Shown here: positions 26,290 to 38,500 of the stretch, one piece after another | Layout: the number at the start of each line of letters is the position of its first letter | Position numbering within the stretch: the first letter of the stretch is position 1 | Origin: Chrysoperla carnea | Taxonomy: Eukaryota > Arthropoda > Insecta > Neuroptera > Chrysopidae | NCBI RefSeq assembly: GCF_905475395.1 | Contig: NC_058338.1 | Coordinates: forward strand, 37,330,935 to 37,394,934 | Direction of reading: 5' to 3' | Length of the DNA: 64,000 nucleotides | Position numbers and translations under genes: made by a program | The notes under the pieces: model-generated | Told to the model about the DNA's origin: nothing | Databases searched by the model: none | What the model saw: the letters and a program-made list of their open reading frames with translations, nothing else

Positions 26290-27135
26290 CGAAAAATCTT
26301 TTCAAGTAATCTAGAAGGGTCGAGGATGGGACGGCAATCAAACTTTCGTATTCCAGTCCTTATCCAAGAGTCAACCAGAAATAAAGAACCTAAGAATAGC
26401 TTTGTTTTTCCAAGGCAAATCTTGTCTAAGCGTCAATCGAACTAATAAATCAAGTTGCCAATGGCATGATATATGATCCCCATAAGTTTCGTGGATTAGG
26501 CATCATGAAAGCGGAATGAGAAGCTCCTCTTCAGAACTCTACCACTCGACAAATGAGAGGTACCCTCAGGGAACGTGCGTTTGAGACATGAGAAAAGTTG
26601 AACCTGAAAGATCTGGGAGTGTACATGTACAAAGAAGCTACCATTTGGAATGAGGATATCACCCAGTACCGCCATAAGGATTGTCTGGATCCTTTCTCGA
26701 GAAAGGAACTTTACCTCATGAACTCGATCCTGTCCCAGTAATGAACTACTCCGTAATATTCCTCATAGCACTGCACGAACTACCATTGCTAAAAAACTAC
26801 GCAGACTTGGATAGAGTGTGGATGATGAAATCAGCTGCATATCAGAGGACTTGTCAACCAGAAGATGTGACATTGTGGCTGTTAAGTGGACTTGGCTATA
26901 GAAGATATCACATATATGTAATACTAAAGGTATATGGGCAGTTGGTACGGGAAAGAATGTCCAAACTTTACGGTATGGGCAGTTGGTACGGGAAAGAATG
27001 TCCAAACTTTACGGTGCCGACAATATTTGTTTTCTCTCTCGTTCGAGACATTTTATCTATACTGCGCATGCTTGAGAATTCTCTAAAATAAAATTCTCTA
27101 AAACGAATCGGATATAGTCAAGAGACGGCTACGTC
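26290..27135 (+). other. Less AT-rich tract with unassigned ORFs
   Basis: The base composition is clearly richer in G+C than its surroundings. It holds a 136-codon plus-strand ORF (26681-27091) and, just upstream in another frame, an open stretch (about 26588-26740; NLKDLGVYMYKEATIWNEDI). I recognise neither. A 41-bp tandem duplication lies inside. It may be a decayed coding fragment of a mobile element or duplicated gene; no function is proposed. Confidence 0.4.
26933..27014 (+). repeat. 41-bp exact tandem duplication
   Basis: Unit starting TATGGGCAGTTGGTACGGGA occurs at 26933-26973 and 26974-27014 without mismatch. 41 is not a multiple of 3, so any reading frame across it would shift. Confidence 0.92.
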
Positions 27136-27137
27136 TG

Positions 27138-27180
27138 ATGAATTGTCTACGTTTGCAGCCGTCAAAAGTAGACAATTCAT
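27138..27180. repeat. 13-bp inverted repeat
   Basis: ATGAATTGTCTAC at 27138-27150 and GTAGACAATTCAT at 27168-27180 with a 17-bp loop. Confidence 0.8.
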
Positions 27181-27280
27181 GATCTTATTTAATACAATTT
27201 TGGATCCAAGGTGAGGAATAGCAGCTATATGTATATACGTTCTGAACGAAGTCGCAGATCACCCCATACGTTCTCTAGGT

Positions 27281-27463
27281 ACACTTTGAGTCAGAAAATC
27301 TGCACAGAGCAAATGTAAAAAAGATGCCATACTTTTTTCTCTGAAATATATTTGGTGATATACATGTCATAACTATTTTTAACAAACCTTAGAAATTTTA
27401 AACCTTTTGCTGAATTAATAAAAATGGATAATCAAATTGTGCAGATTTTGTGACGCAGAGATA
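27281..27463 (+). mobile_element. Small TIR element, intact copy (family F)
   Basis: 183 bp; ends TTTGAGTCAGAAAATCTGCACA (as two overlapping halves) and TGTGCAGATTTTGTGACGCA form 22-24-bp terminal inverted repeats. No ORF. Confidence 0.7.
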
Positions 27464-27954
27464 CTCCCATGATAAGATCAAAAAATATCAATATGAGGGA
27501 GGGGGAGGAAGATGGAGTGGACTCAACAATTGTTATAATAGTTCATTTTTTTATTGAAGACGTCCATGATAAAATAATAGAGCCTAGTTGTTAAAAACCT
27601 TAAATAAAATTTAAAAAATAATAATAATAATAATAATAGAGGTAGCGTATATTTTACTAAACACTTATAAATTGCAAAATTAAAGGTTGAATTTTTAGAA
27701 TTAAATGTTATATTTTTAAATTGAAAAAAAAAATTTACTTTTATAATTTTTTTTTTTTTTTTGGTTTTTCAATTTTAAATTTGATTTAAAATTTTTAAGT
27801 ATCAAAATCAGGTGATGAAATAATCGAGTATCACAGGCCTACAAAGATAATTTTTATTGCCCAAACACTAATCGCTTGATCAAAGCTGATTTGTCGACGT
27901 CACAATTTGTTAAATACTTGAAAAAGTATAAATAGGGCACCTAAACAGCAGTGT

Positions 27955-28462
27955 GCAGTCCGTCACCAAATTACGATTTGCTAATTCATACTGATGCTGA
28001 TTACTTGGTAGTCGAAATACTTATCTATTAATACAAAAAATTGATCCAGGAAATTGGGACAAAAATCGAAATTTATTACCAATATATTGTTCAATATACC
28101 AATACTATTGGTATTGGCTACTGATAACTGGAAGTGCAACCTACCAACTGGCATAATAATTCATGCTAATTAAAACAGAAAGTGATCCATATAAATATTA
28201 TCAAAGATAATAAATGAGAACTCTAGGATATTTCGAAATAAATTTCAATTTTTGCTCCAATTTCCTAGATCAGTTTTTTGTATTTTATAAATACGCCTCA
28301 AAGGCACCTGGAAGTTCGCCACCAAATTAGCAACGAGTAACCTAAGAGTAATTACGATTATAGCTAATTCATACTGATGATGACTACTTGGTAGTCAAAA
28401 TACGTATTTATAAAATACAAAAAACTGATCTAGGAAATTGGGGCAAAAATTGAAATTTATTT
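27955..28462. repeat. Compound foldback and direct repeat
   Basis: 28236-28295 and 28401-28462 are inverted copies (ACTGATCTAGGAAATTGGGG and complement). The segment 28312-28459 also repeats 27958-28076 in direct orientation (GCTAATTCATACTGATG, CTTGGTAGTC). Confidence 0.75.
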
Positions 28463-28909
28463 AGAAAGTGATCCGTTTTAAGTACTTTCAATTTAGATAC
28501 CCGATAGCATAACTTGTACTTACCATTTTTAAAGTCTAAAACTTTGGACCGTATAAAGCTACCCTTGCAGCAATAAAAACTAAACCTTATTGATTTTAGA
28601 AAGGTACGCAAATAAAAAAATAAAATTTTTAATAAATTCATATAATATACTTATATTTATTATATAATCAGTCAATAAATATCTACTTTTCATTATTTAC
28701 AAGTTAACTTTATACACAATTTACATATTAAACATTTCATTGATATTTTACACAATTTTATACATTTGGCATCGATCGTAAAGAAAATTACATCGTAATG
28801 TGACTTTTCGTAAGTCAATTAGTAGAAATTCCCTTTTTATGTTATTTAATTTTATGTTCTAAGATAATTTTTACACCAAGAACACATTATATAAGGTCTT
28901 AAAACTCCT

Positions 28910-29110
28910 ATGCTGAGCTATAAGCGGTCGTGGCTAAATTTACGGCGCCTATCTGGGCATTGTTGTTGTTTTGAAAACAAAAGACAGCCAGACGCGAAGT
29001 ACAAAGAACGCAACGGCCGAGGGCTAGACCTCGTCCGTATAGGCTCCAGCTGCTACCTCTCCACTCGAGTTTCACGTCTAACCGTTTAGTAATTATCGTA
29101 GTTACTTTGA
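28910..29110. other. CpG-rich island of unknown nature
   Basis: About 200 bp with many CpGs (for example AACGGCCGAGGGC) in DNA that is otherwise over 70% AT. No ORF, tRNA or known RNA fold recognised. It could be a promoter or exon of an unannotated transcript. Confidence 0.35.
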
Positions 29111-30346
29111 TTTTAAGTGTATGCAGTGGGTGCGAGCATGTACCCCCATTTAGTTATGATTTGGCCGCACTTTTCCAAAAAAATCCATAATTTTATTAAG
29201 TACACATTCTAAAATTCAATCCAGTACAGGCTCCTTGCAGACAGAAATTGGTGTACATGTACTGATTATTTTATGAAACATAATTTTATGTCATTTTTGT
29301 TAAAAGAAAAGGAGAAATAATACTGTTGATTACTTTGTCTAGTAATCTCCGTTCGACGAATAATTTTCAGGGCTTGCTCTGAAATTGTTTTTATCTGAAT
29401 CAATCTTTGAATTAAAACCAATCTTGTTATAGCCTTATCACTTGAGAAATCGGATATAAGATTGAACAAACCTTAAATTATTAAAATTCAAGGTCAAAGT
29501 TCAATAATCCGCTTTAAATTAAGCAACTTTTCTATGGAATATTTAAAATTTAGAAAATTTTGAGGTTTGTGTCTCCACAAATATTTTCTAAGTTTTCGAC
29601 AAATTCGGCCTAGAAACATTATAAGAATTCTTTTGTGAACAAATAATATTTTTCAATTTGATGTTTTTAATTAGATAAAGGCAAATTTTTATATATTTCC
29701 ATTATTATAGCCGATAATTTGTCTGGTGAATCGTGTGACTCAATCACCATTATTTATTACAGGGTTCAAAAAAAATTAAAAGAACAAAAGTCATTTACTT
29801 CATTTATAAAAATTAGAAACTCTGATACAAAAAAATATATTTATACAATAATAATATTCACTATAATAAAATCACAGAAAATTTTAACGATAAGACTTTC
29901 TTCTTCAAATGCCATCAAGCAATTTTTCTAACCAATCAAATACTTATTTACTTAAATTAAGAAAGGAGGTCGTTGATTCCAGAATTATTCACTTATTATA
30001 AAAACATCAACAGCTTAACAGGAATTGATTAATATAAAAAATTAAAATAGATTCATAATCACATTATTAATTTGTAATAAATATTGTATTTGAGGAATCA
30101 TTCATAATTTCCCAATACATAGATGCTTAAGTTAATAAAAAAAATGTAAAATTCAACAAATTTTTAAACAAAAATTAATCGCTATAATCAATAAATTAAC
30201 GCTGTATTTTTTTTCTATATCGCTGTTTAGACAAAATTCGGTTTCGATCACATGGTCTTATTTAGTTACACCAGGCGATTGTAATGGTGATATTACAAAA
30301 AATGATTAATCTTTAAAATATGGAAGTAACTTCAGACTTGGTAAAT

Positions 30347-30401
30347 CTGAATAACTCTGAATGAGACAGTTTAAAAAGTTGAGGAACTCAGAGTTATTCA
30401 G
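30347..30401. repeat. 14-bp inverted repeat
   Basis: CTGAATAACTCTGA at 30347-30360 and TCAGAGTTATTCAG at 30388-30401, with a 27-bp spacer. Confidence 0.8.
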
Positions 30402-31696
30402 AGTTGCTGAGACTTTTTAAGACTTGTTAAGACTTATTCTTTCTTCAAATATTTTTCCACCAGGATGTTATTATACTAATTATACTTAACGCTGTGTCTA
30501 ATAAAATCCAAACGTGCTCTTAAGTTTTTTATGTCTCTAGCAAGAGAATATAGCACAATTAATTTTAAAAATTAAAATCAATAATATGTCGTAGATAATT
30601 TCCCCGGTTCATCTTTTTATGTAGAACATTCGTCATAAAAATCCTGAATAGTTTTAATGATTTTATAGAAATAATAACTATTACTATTATTTTACAATTG
30701 CCTAGTAATTTAAATTAATTCCTGAGATAATGAAACGAACCAAAATCATCATATTACCATCGAGTCTTTAAAGTGTGGGAAATATCAAAAATTAAAAAAC
30801 ATACCAGAATTTAATTAGACACAAAAATACACTAAATGTTAACGAGAAAAAAAAACTATTTTTGTATGAGTAGAGGTACAATTTTCCAAATGAAAATCAA
30901 AACTAACGAAATATTAAATTACAGTTATAGGTTCACGATGAGATGATCAAGAATATTTTATGAAAAAAAAAAAGTCGTTTCTTAGTTAAATCGTTCTTAA
31001 CGGTCTTTTTCCGCCCCCTTAAAAAAAGTACCAAATTTTTTAATAAAATATTTAATTATTATCGAATTAAACAAAAATAAAAGAGTGACGGCGTAAGTGG
31101 ATGTACAGTTATAAAAAGATTCGATTGTTTATTATTAAGTCCCTGAATTGCAATATTTATGCCTTGGTTCTATGCTATTTACAACTGTATACCGACTTCC
31201 GTCTCACTCTGTACTGCATCTATCTACAGATACTTTTATATTATGTACAGCCGTTAAATTCTGAATAACTAATTACAACACTTTTACTACACGCGCTTTA
31301 ATTATCTATCCGTCTTTCTCATCGTAAACGAACAACCTTAATTAATCTTTATTAATCACCTAACTGAAATAAATTATTTCATTGAGAAAAACCTTGAAGT
31401 ACTAATACTGACACATAGTTAGCCACTTCGTTCCATAAAGTTCACTAGGTACTTTTTCAAAACCGAAAAGGCTTCACTATTTTTTAATTATTTCTGCGTA
31501 TCACAATCCTATTCAATTTTCTTGTGCACTAAAAATTTACTTTAAATCGTAATGTACTTTGTTTCTGTTTCAGTTCTTTGGTAACCAGTCGGATGCTTTG
31601 CGAGTGATTCTCAAACGACTTAGACAATTAGCTTAAAATATTAACTTGGTTGATACTATGGGTTAATCAGTACATTTGAAATGTTTAGCTTTACTA

Positions 31697-31702
31697 TTTA
31701 TT
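31697..31702 (-). terminator. Poly(A) signal candidate of the MGA-like gene
   Basis: AATAAA on the minus strand about 30 nt after the TAG codon. A longer 3' UTR using lower sites is possible. Confidence 0.4.
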
Positions 31703-31732
31703 ACAAGAGCAGAAAAAAAACAATATTCATTT

Positions 31733-32566
31733 CTAATCAATTTCTATCACTTCTGACATTATAATTGGTTTGTTAGTATCATTCCCTGGCTTTTCAGAAT
31801 TTTTTGAATGATTTTTTAATAAAGATTGATTGTTACTAATCGATTTTGAAGGTTTTGTTGGCCTTGTCTTTAAAGGCGGTGCTGCAAGTGTAGAATTTTC
31901 GTGTGAATTATTTTTTAATGTAGTATTAAGTAAAGAAACGGGTTTCTTACGTGAAGCAACCGGTGTTATTTTAATTCTGTATTTTTTCGATTGATTATCA
32001 CTGACCACTATCTTTCGATTTTTATTAGCTGGTTCAATGGGTATATATATCGATCTACCATCTGGGAGAACAACAGGAGCATATACAGGAGCTTTTGTAG
32101 TGTCAGGAGTGGTAACTGGCAATTTATTTGGATCAAAACGTTTATTATTATTAGGAGTGGATTTTGATTGTGATGGTTCCGAATTCTTTTGGATTATACC
32201 ATCAACAATTTTACAAGATTCAGTGATGGACTCTATAATTAGGGGATCAGAAGGATTATTATCAATAAAATTTTCTGCAAGACTAGTAACATTACTTATC
32301 ACTAAATTATTATCCTGTTGAAATTCCAACGGATCCTTATTAATATCTTTGGCTACTTTTGGGGGGCCATCATCATCTTCAATTAAAATGACATCATCAT
32401 CGTATTCTGCATCTACACCAAATGTAGAGGACTTATTATTCTTATCGATTGGTCTAGATAATTCATTGAATTTCTTTTTTAATCGTTGATTTTCTAACAA
32501 ACAATCCCGTTTTTCTTTTTTTAATTTAATGTTTTCTTTTTGTAATCGTCGAATAGCTGGCGACGC
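31733..32566 (-). CDS. MGA-like gene exon 4 (C-terminus)
   Basis: Last exon, 277 codons plus TAG at 31733-31735. It opens with a leucine-heptad helix (about 32455-32560; IRRLQKENIKLKKEK then LLENQRLKK), suited to a coiled coil. Next comes DDDVILIEDDDG (about 32367-32400), a hydrophobic core flanked by acids as in SUMO-interaction motifs. The rest is N/S/K/P-rich and ends SEVIEID. The acceptor is TTTGCAG|GCG. Confidence 0.87.
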   Translation of the reverse strand, partial: ASPAIRRLQKENIKLKKEKRDCLLENQRLKKKFNELSRPIDKNNKSSTFGVDAEYDDDVILIEDDDGPPKVAKDINKDPLEFQQDNNLVISNVTSLAENFIDNNPSDPLIIESITESCKIVDGIIQKNSEPSQSKSTPNNNKRFDPNKLPVTTPDTTKAPVYAPVVLPDGRSIYIPIEPANKNRKIVVSDNQSKKYRIKITPVASRKKPVSLLNTTLKNNSHENSTLAAPPLKTRPTKPSKSISNNQSLLKNHSKNSEKPGNDTNKPIIMSEVIEID

Positions 32567-35500
32567 CTGCAAACAAAAGATTTTTTTAAAATTACTTCTC
32601 GCTTTATATTATATTTAGCCCTTAAACGGATATTATAATTAGTCCTTAAAAAGGCAATACATTGCCTACCGAGTCGTATAATTTTAGATGCCATTCATTA
32701 ATTACGTAAGGGTCCCGAGAGGGAAAGTGAGTTAAAAAATCTCTACATTCCCTCATTTTGGGAAGAGGGGGCTGAAGTTCATTCTTAAGTAATATTTTGT
32801 AAGTCGAAATTTAATATTACAAAAGATTTAATATAGGAGAGAGATAAATTTAATATTAGAGATCTCTTCATTCTATAATGTGCACTTTGATTTATATCTT
32901 ACTAACTTGATACCCGCCTACTTCACTGGGCTTAAAAGTAAAAACCATCGCTGTAAAGCCTACTCCTCTTTTGATCTCACTTATCTCCCTCCTTCCATAA
33001 CACTCGAAGGGATTGTTTATCACAGCTAAAATATATGCACAGTTTTCAATTTGTTTAATTATAAAATAGTCATAATTCATTGAATATTTCAGAAAAGACG
33101 ACCATGAATTGTTTTACATTTACTATTTTAAATTATTACAGAAATCTTTATGGTTCAAAATGATGATCATAGATGGAGCAGTAAAATATCAGAATAAATT
33201 TAATTTTTTTAAATAAATATTTTCTTATAAATTATAGCTCATGTGTTGTTCTGATGTATGAGCTATATTGTTGTGCAGTTTCATTCAATTCTATTCGCTA
33301 GTTTTTACGTGAAAGCCTAACAAACAAACAAACATCCTTACATGTATAACATGTATAATAATACAGGGATTTTACAAATTTTTATTGTATATTAAAATTT
33401 TAAAATCATAAATCGATTCATTTTTTAATCCATTTTAACTGTTATAAATAATAATTACAGTACATTCTTCCCGCGTATTAATCTTATTTTAATTATTTGG
33501 AAAATAAAAAAAATGATTATTTTATTTTCAAGCAACAAAAGCATTCATTGAATAATTCAAAACGATATAGAATCTTACGAAAGAAGAGGGAGGGTAGTTC
33601 GAGAATTCTTATGTACTCTTATGTAATTAATTACATAAGTAAGGTCCCTTACATGACGACGCACTTTCCTAAAATAGTGTGTTCATATAAATGAATATGA
33701 CATCGTAATAATTTTTAAATTTGATATAGTTACGAGGAGTTAAATATAATATCAGAATATATTAAATTTATTTCCAAGTTTGTATCGCTTGAAAAAATTA
33801 CTGCTACCAACAAAACTGTGATATAGGTGATCGTAAAATCACCTAATTAGACCATTTTTATCTGCCCGCCTGTTCGTCATCACGATAACTCAAAAACGAA
33901 AAGAGATATCGAACTGAAATTTCTATAGTGTGCTCAAGAAGTAAAAAGTGCTTTTGTAAACGTAAACGAACAAAATAGGTCAATTGGGTTATGGGACCAT
34001 AGGATTTACCTTTTAGACCTTAACAGATAGAATAAAAATTTAAATGCAAAAATTTTCCTCATCTAAAAGTAAACAACGTTTGTTTGAAACATAAATATCT
34101 TTGATTTTCCGTGATGGTCGATTGCATAGATTTTCACTTTCTCCAACCTGTTTGTTTTCCTTGACTTGTTTATTTATTATATTTTTTGCAAAAAAATAAT
34201 TATAATAATAAACTAGCAGAAACTTACCATATTTATTATAGTTTCATGAAGCATAGATCGCATTGTCTCAACGGGTAAAAATGTGTCACCTAATTTGTAA
34301 ATATATTTTTGTAATACCAGAGTAGCCTGTCGTTCCAATAATTTATCACGCTCTCGTATCGATATGCCCAAATCATCAATGTCATTTGAAGTGAGTTCCG
34401 TTAAATCAAAAAGGCCTTTCTTGCAAATTACCTACAGAAAATAATGATTGGTAGATTAAAAAAAAAAAAGTGAGTAAATTGTATCATACATGATGTCCAC
34501 GAAGTTCGGTTTCTTTCAATGGTTGCCGATTCGTTAACGCTTTTTCATCCTCAACCAAAAACATACGTATTTGAAAATCAATTGGAACAAAATGTACAAA
34601 TCTTCGCAATAATCTGCAATAAAAATTAAAATTACAAAATATTAATAAGTTTAGGTCGAATTAATGCTATTTCTTATAAAAATTTTGCATTATCTATTGC
34701 AAACCCTGCATGATCCTTAATGAAAATGACATTCAGCCAAATTTTCCGAAATATGAGGGATCAAAATTCAAACATATATACTCTGCGTCACAAAATCTGC
34801 ACAAGTTGATTATCCACCATTTATTAAATCAGTAAAAATTCTAAGGTTTAGTTGATAGGTATATCACTAAATAATTACGAAATGTATATATCACCAAATA
34901 TATTTTAGAGAAAACAAACAATTGACTGAGTTAATTGTTGAAATACCATGCATAGTCAGTGTTGATTTCTTTATCACATTACACATACAAACATGTGACA
35001 CATACATAACTGTTAATCAAGTATAGTACATATTATAAAATTTCCGCCTAATTGGCGCCCTCACGGGTAAACAGTGATGTTTACGAAAAAATGTTTTAAC
35101 CAAAAGTTGTTTAATTTTTAATAAGGAACATTTTTGACATTTAAACTTTTGTTCTATCTCTAACGGTTTACAAGATGGGGCCTACGGACCCAAGACCCAA
35201 TTGACCTATGATGCTCATTTACGAACTTGACCTCACTTTTTACGTCCTGAGTACGTAAAAATCGTGTCCACAGACGGACGGACGGACGGAAATGGACTAA
35301 TTAGGTGATTTTATGAACACCTATGACAAAATTTTTTTCCTAGCATCATTATTTTTAAGCGTTACAAACTTCGGACTAAACTTAATATATGTATATTTCA
35401 TATATGCATCTTAATATAACTATGTATATTTCATATATGCATGGTATAAAAATATGGCACCTTTTTTACATTTGTTCAGTTCAGATTTTGTGACGCTAAG

Positions 35501-38500
35501 TATACAGTAGACCGTGGGACATCACAGGTTTTTTTAAATGATAAATACATACTTGAAACTTTGGCAGTAGCTTCCTACGAAACTTTTCTCTACGATTTTT
35601 TTCGAAAAGGGTGCGTTTTCAAATGAGCATGATGACGTCATATTTGAGTTATCGTTCTGAAAAAACGCAGCAGGGAATTTGTCCGACACTATGGCAACTT
35701 GTTAACATTAATAATTATTAAACAATAAAATATTTTGTCCGAAAAAAATACTACACTGATGAGCTTGTATACCATCCCAAACATGCCGTATTTCAGTATT
35801 TTTGTTTTTGAATACGTGCATGGTTCACTTTTGCTGAATTGTTAATAATTACATATAATTGTTAATAATTATTAATGTCATCAAGATCAAATGGTCTGCG
35901 TTTTATCTAAACGATAACGACGTCATCATACTCATTTGAAAAAGCAGCCTTTTCGAAAAAAAAATCGTAGAGGAAAGTTTGGTAGATTCGTCAAAAGGTA
36001 GCCAGCCACTCACGAAATTTCAAGTATGTTTTCATCATTTAAAAAAACTCTACAGACTTGTGCTCATTAGGAGCTAATAAAATCTAGAGTTTAAGTAAGT
36101 TAGAGCAAAAAGTAATTTGCAAAGAATCGTGCAAAATTTCTTTTAAAAAATTTTACTTACTTGTCAATCCAATCAATAGCCGCACTCATTTCATTAAATT
36201 CGATTTCTTGCTGATTGATTGGTGATTTCAAACCAATTCGCCCATTTACGTGTGTTTTAATCTCAATATAACCCAAGTTCTTTGGTTCCGACACTAGCCA
36301 CATTGTCCGTTCTTTGGGTTTCGTAGATATTGTGGTTGAAATAATCTCCAAATCATCATCATTGCAAATTTCTTGCAATTGTGCTTTTCGTCTCCGCGGT
36401 TTAATTGTTGGATTTCTTCTTGAATTGTAATAAATTGGCAATGAATTTATTAATTCTTTCGAATTACTATCATTTAGAGTTTCAATAGCTGATGAAGAAG
36501 CAATTGGCTGTAATGTTGGCATCTCTTTGGTACTCTTGCTAACATTGATCTTCGAATCGATTTTTTCTAATTTTGGCATTGATACTTCCTTTTTATTACT
36601 TGTGAGTTCCGGCTTCTCATTATTAGAGTATTTTTTCAGCGTTAAATTATTGTCCATAGATATTTGATTACTAGAAGATTTAGAAGATAACAAAGTACAG
36701 GATACATTAATTGCAGAATTCAAGATATTAGTAAGTACAGTATCAGGAGCATTGGATTTATTTTCTTCAATTGAATCCCAATTTTGATTTAAAATTTCAT
36801 TTTCACCTTCATCATTTTCAGTTAAATCGACAGTAGGTATAATACTTGTATCCTGTGATAGTGAACTCATTTCCGTCATTTGCCCACCTTTTGTATACAA
36901 CCAAATTCCTTTACTTTTTTTGGAATTAGTTCCTGTTAAATGATCAACAAGTTTCGTATCAACCAATTTTCCATTCAAATACCTGTAAGTCATTATTCCA
37001 TGGCCTTCAACCAAATCATAGGGACCAAAAAATATTCTTTCTAACAGTCCTGGAACTGCATACCCGCCATATGCCGGATTATTGTTATCTTCAAGTTTAT
37101 TATTTCGAGGAATCAGAAAACGTACAGTTCTTGAAACACGCATTGCAAATTGGCAGGCTTGTTTTAACTGAGCATATTTAATCGTTACAGTTGAATTAGC
37201 AACGCGTAAAACAGAAAAATCGTTTTCTAAAATTAACATAAACCATCTCGAATCTTTCGTGCCAACTGGAATTGGTACACGTATTGAGGCAGGTGAAGCT
37301 GTGTCTGATTTTAATGCGGGTTCGGCAACAGTTAAAGGCACTTCTTTTGATTCTAAATGCAATTCTTTAATAGGATTTGATACATCCGGAAAATCAAGTT
37401 CATTTTCTTTTATAATTTCGTCTTCTTTTATTATTGGACTATCTGTTGGTTTTTTAAGAATAGTACCACGAATTTCCCAAAACTGGCCATTAAATACAAA
37501 TATACCATAAGTGTTTTTTGCATCAAAAGCTACCCCTGGTAGTTTACCTTGAATTAATCCTTTCACAACATCAGGTAATTCAGTGGTCATATTTTTAAAA
37601 TATTTAACATTAATGTAATTTTCCGAAGGGCGTTCTAATGCAGATTTTGTAGCAATTAATTTTCCACCAACGCCTTTTGGATTGTACCAAATATATATGG
37701 AACTTTTTTGAAATTGTTCGTTCAATTTTTCCCATTGCATTAAACGAAATATATGTTTATTTGATGCTGTTTTGAAAACCATGGAGCGAAAGTGATTTTG
37801 TATATGGGGCATTGGTATCAATAAATTAGGTAACATGAACGTTTTTGAAAGCAGAAGTGACTTTTTTGGGTCTGATTGGGGCATATGAGTGCTTTGTTTC
37901 ACATCTGTATTGTGTAAATTATTTTTTTCAAGAGATTTTGAAACCTTTTTATCCAATTTCAATTGTTTTATATTATCTTTTTTTGTTTCTTTTCTGGTTA
38001 TTTTACTCTCGGCTGATTTGATTGTTTTACTTTCGGCTGATTTCGTTATTTTATTTTCGAGTGCCTTACTTGTTTTATTTTCTATTATTGATGATGACTT
38101 CGATTTTTTCGACAATGACTTTTCCGTATCGATGATTTTTGGCAACTCAGCAATGAATTCACTACTGGAGTATTTTCTGCTTAATGTCTTCTTTCTAATC
38201 GATCTTGTATTATCAGTAATTTCAGTTTCATTTTTATTCTTTGTTTTTTCTAACGTTTCCGTTTCAATTTTATCTAATTTTTCTATGGACTCTGAACTAT
38301 GTGGGAATTTTATTTTTACTGGATTTTGAGTTTTTCTTATTTCTATTAAACTATCCTTACTACTATCATCTAATGTTGAAACAGTGAAATAATTATAATC
38401 CTTTTCCTTATCACGTATTTCAATGTTTCTAGTTTTAAAGTACTGTGATTTATTACGATTAAGATAAAAGTTAGGAACGCCGCGTATACGAGCAGAAACA

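Larger units (their letters stand above)
28463..31690. other. Intergenic or long 3' UTR of the MGA-like gene
   Basis: Non-coding, AT-rich. The part at about 31100-31330 is somewhat less AT-rich with several TGTACA/TGTATA motifs, as found in Pumilio-type 3' UTR sites, so the 3' UTR could extend here (inference). Confidence 0.35.

Noticed and set aside
26681..27091. 136-aa ORF as a real gene
   Set aside because: No recognisable domain, splice context or neighbour support, and it crosses a 41-bp exact duplication; kept only as an unassigned tract.
37889..38329. Plus-strand 146-aa ORF
   Set aside because: Lies antisense to the long MGA-like exon; its F/S/L-rich product is what reverse-reading of K/E/N-rich coding sequence yields. 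The same applies to the ORFs at 37259, 38514 and 40580.
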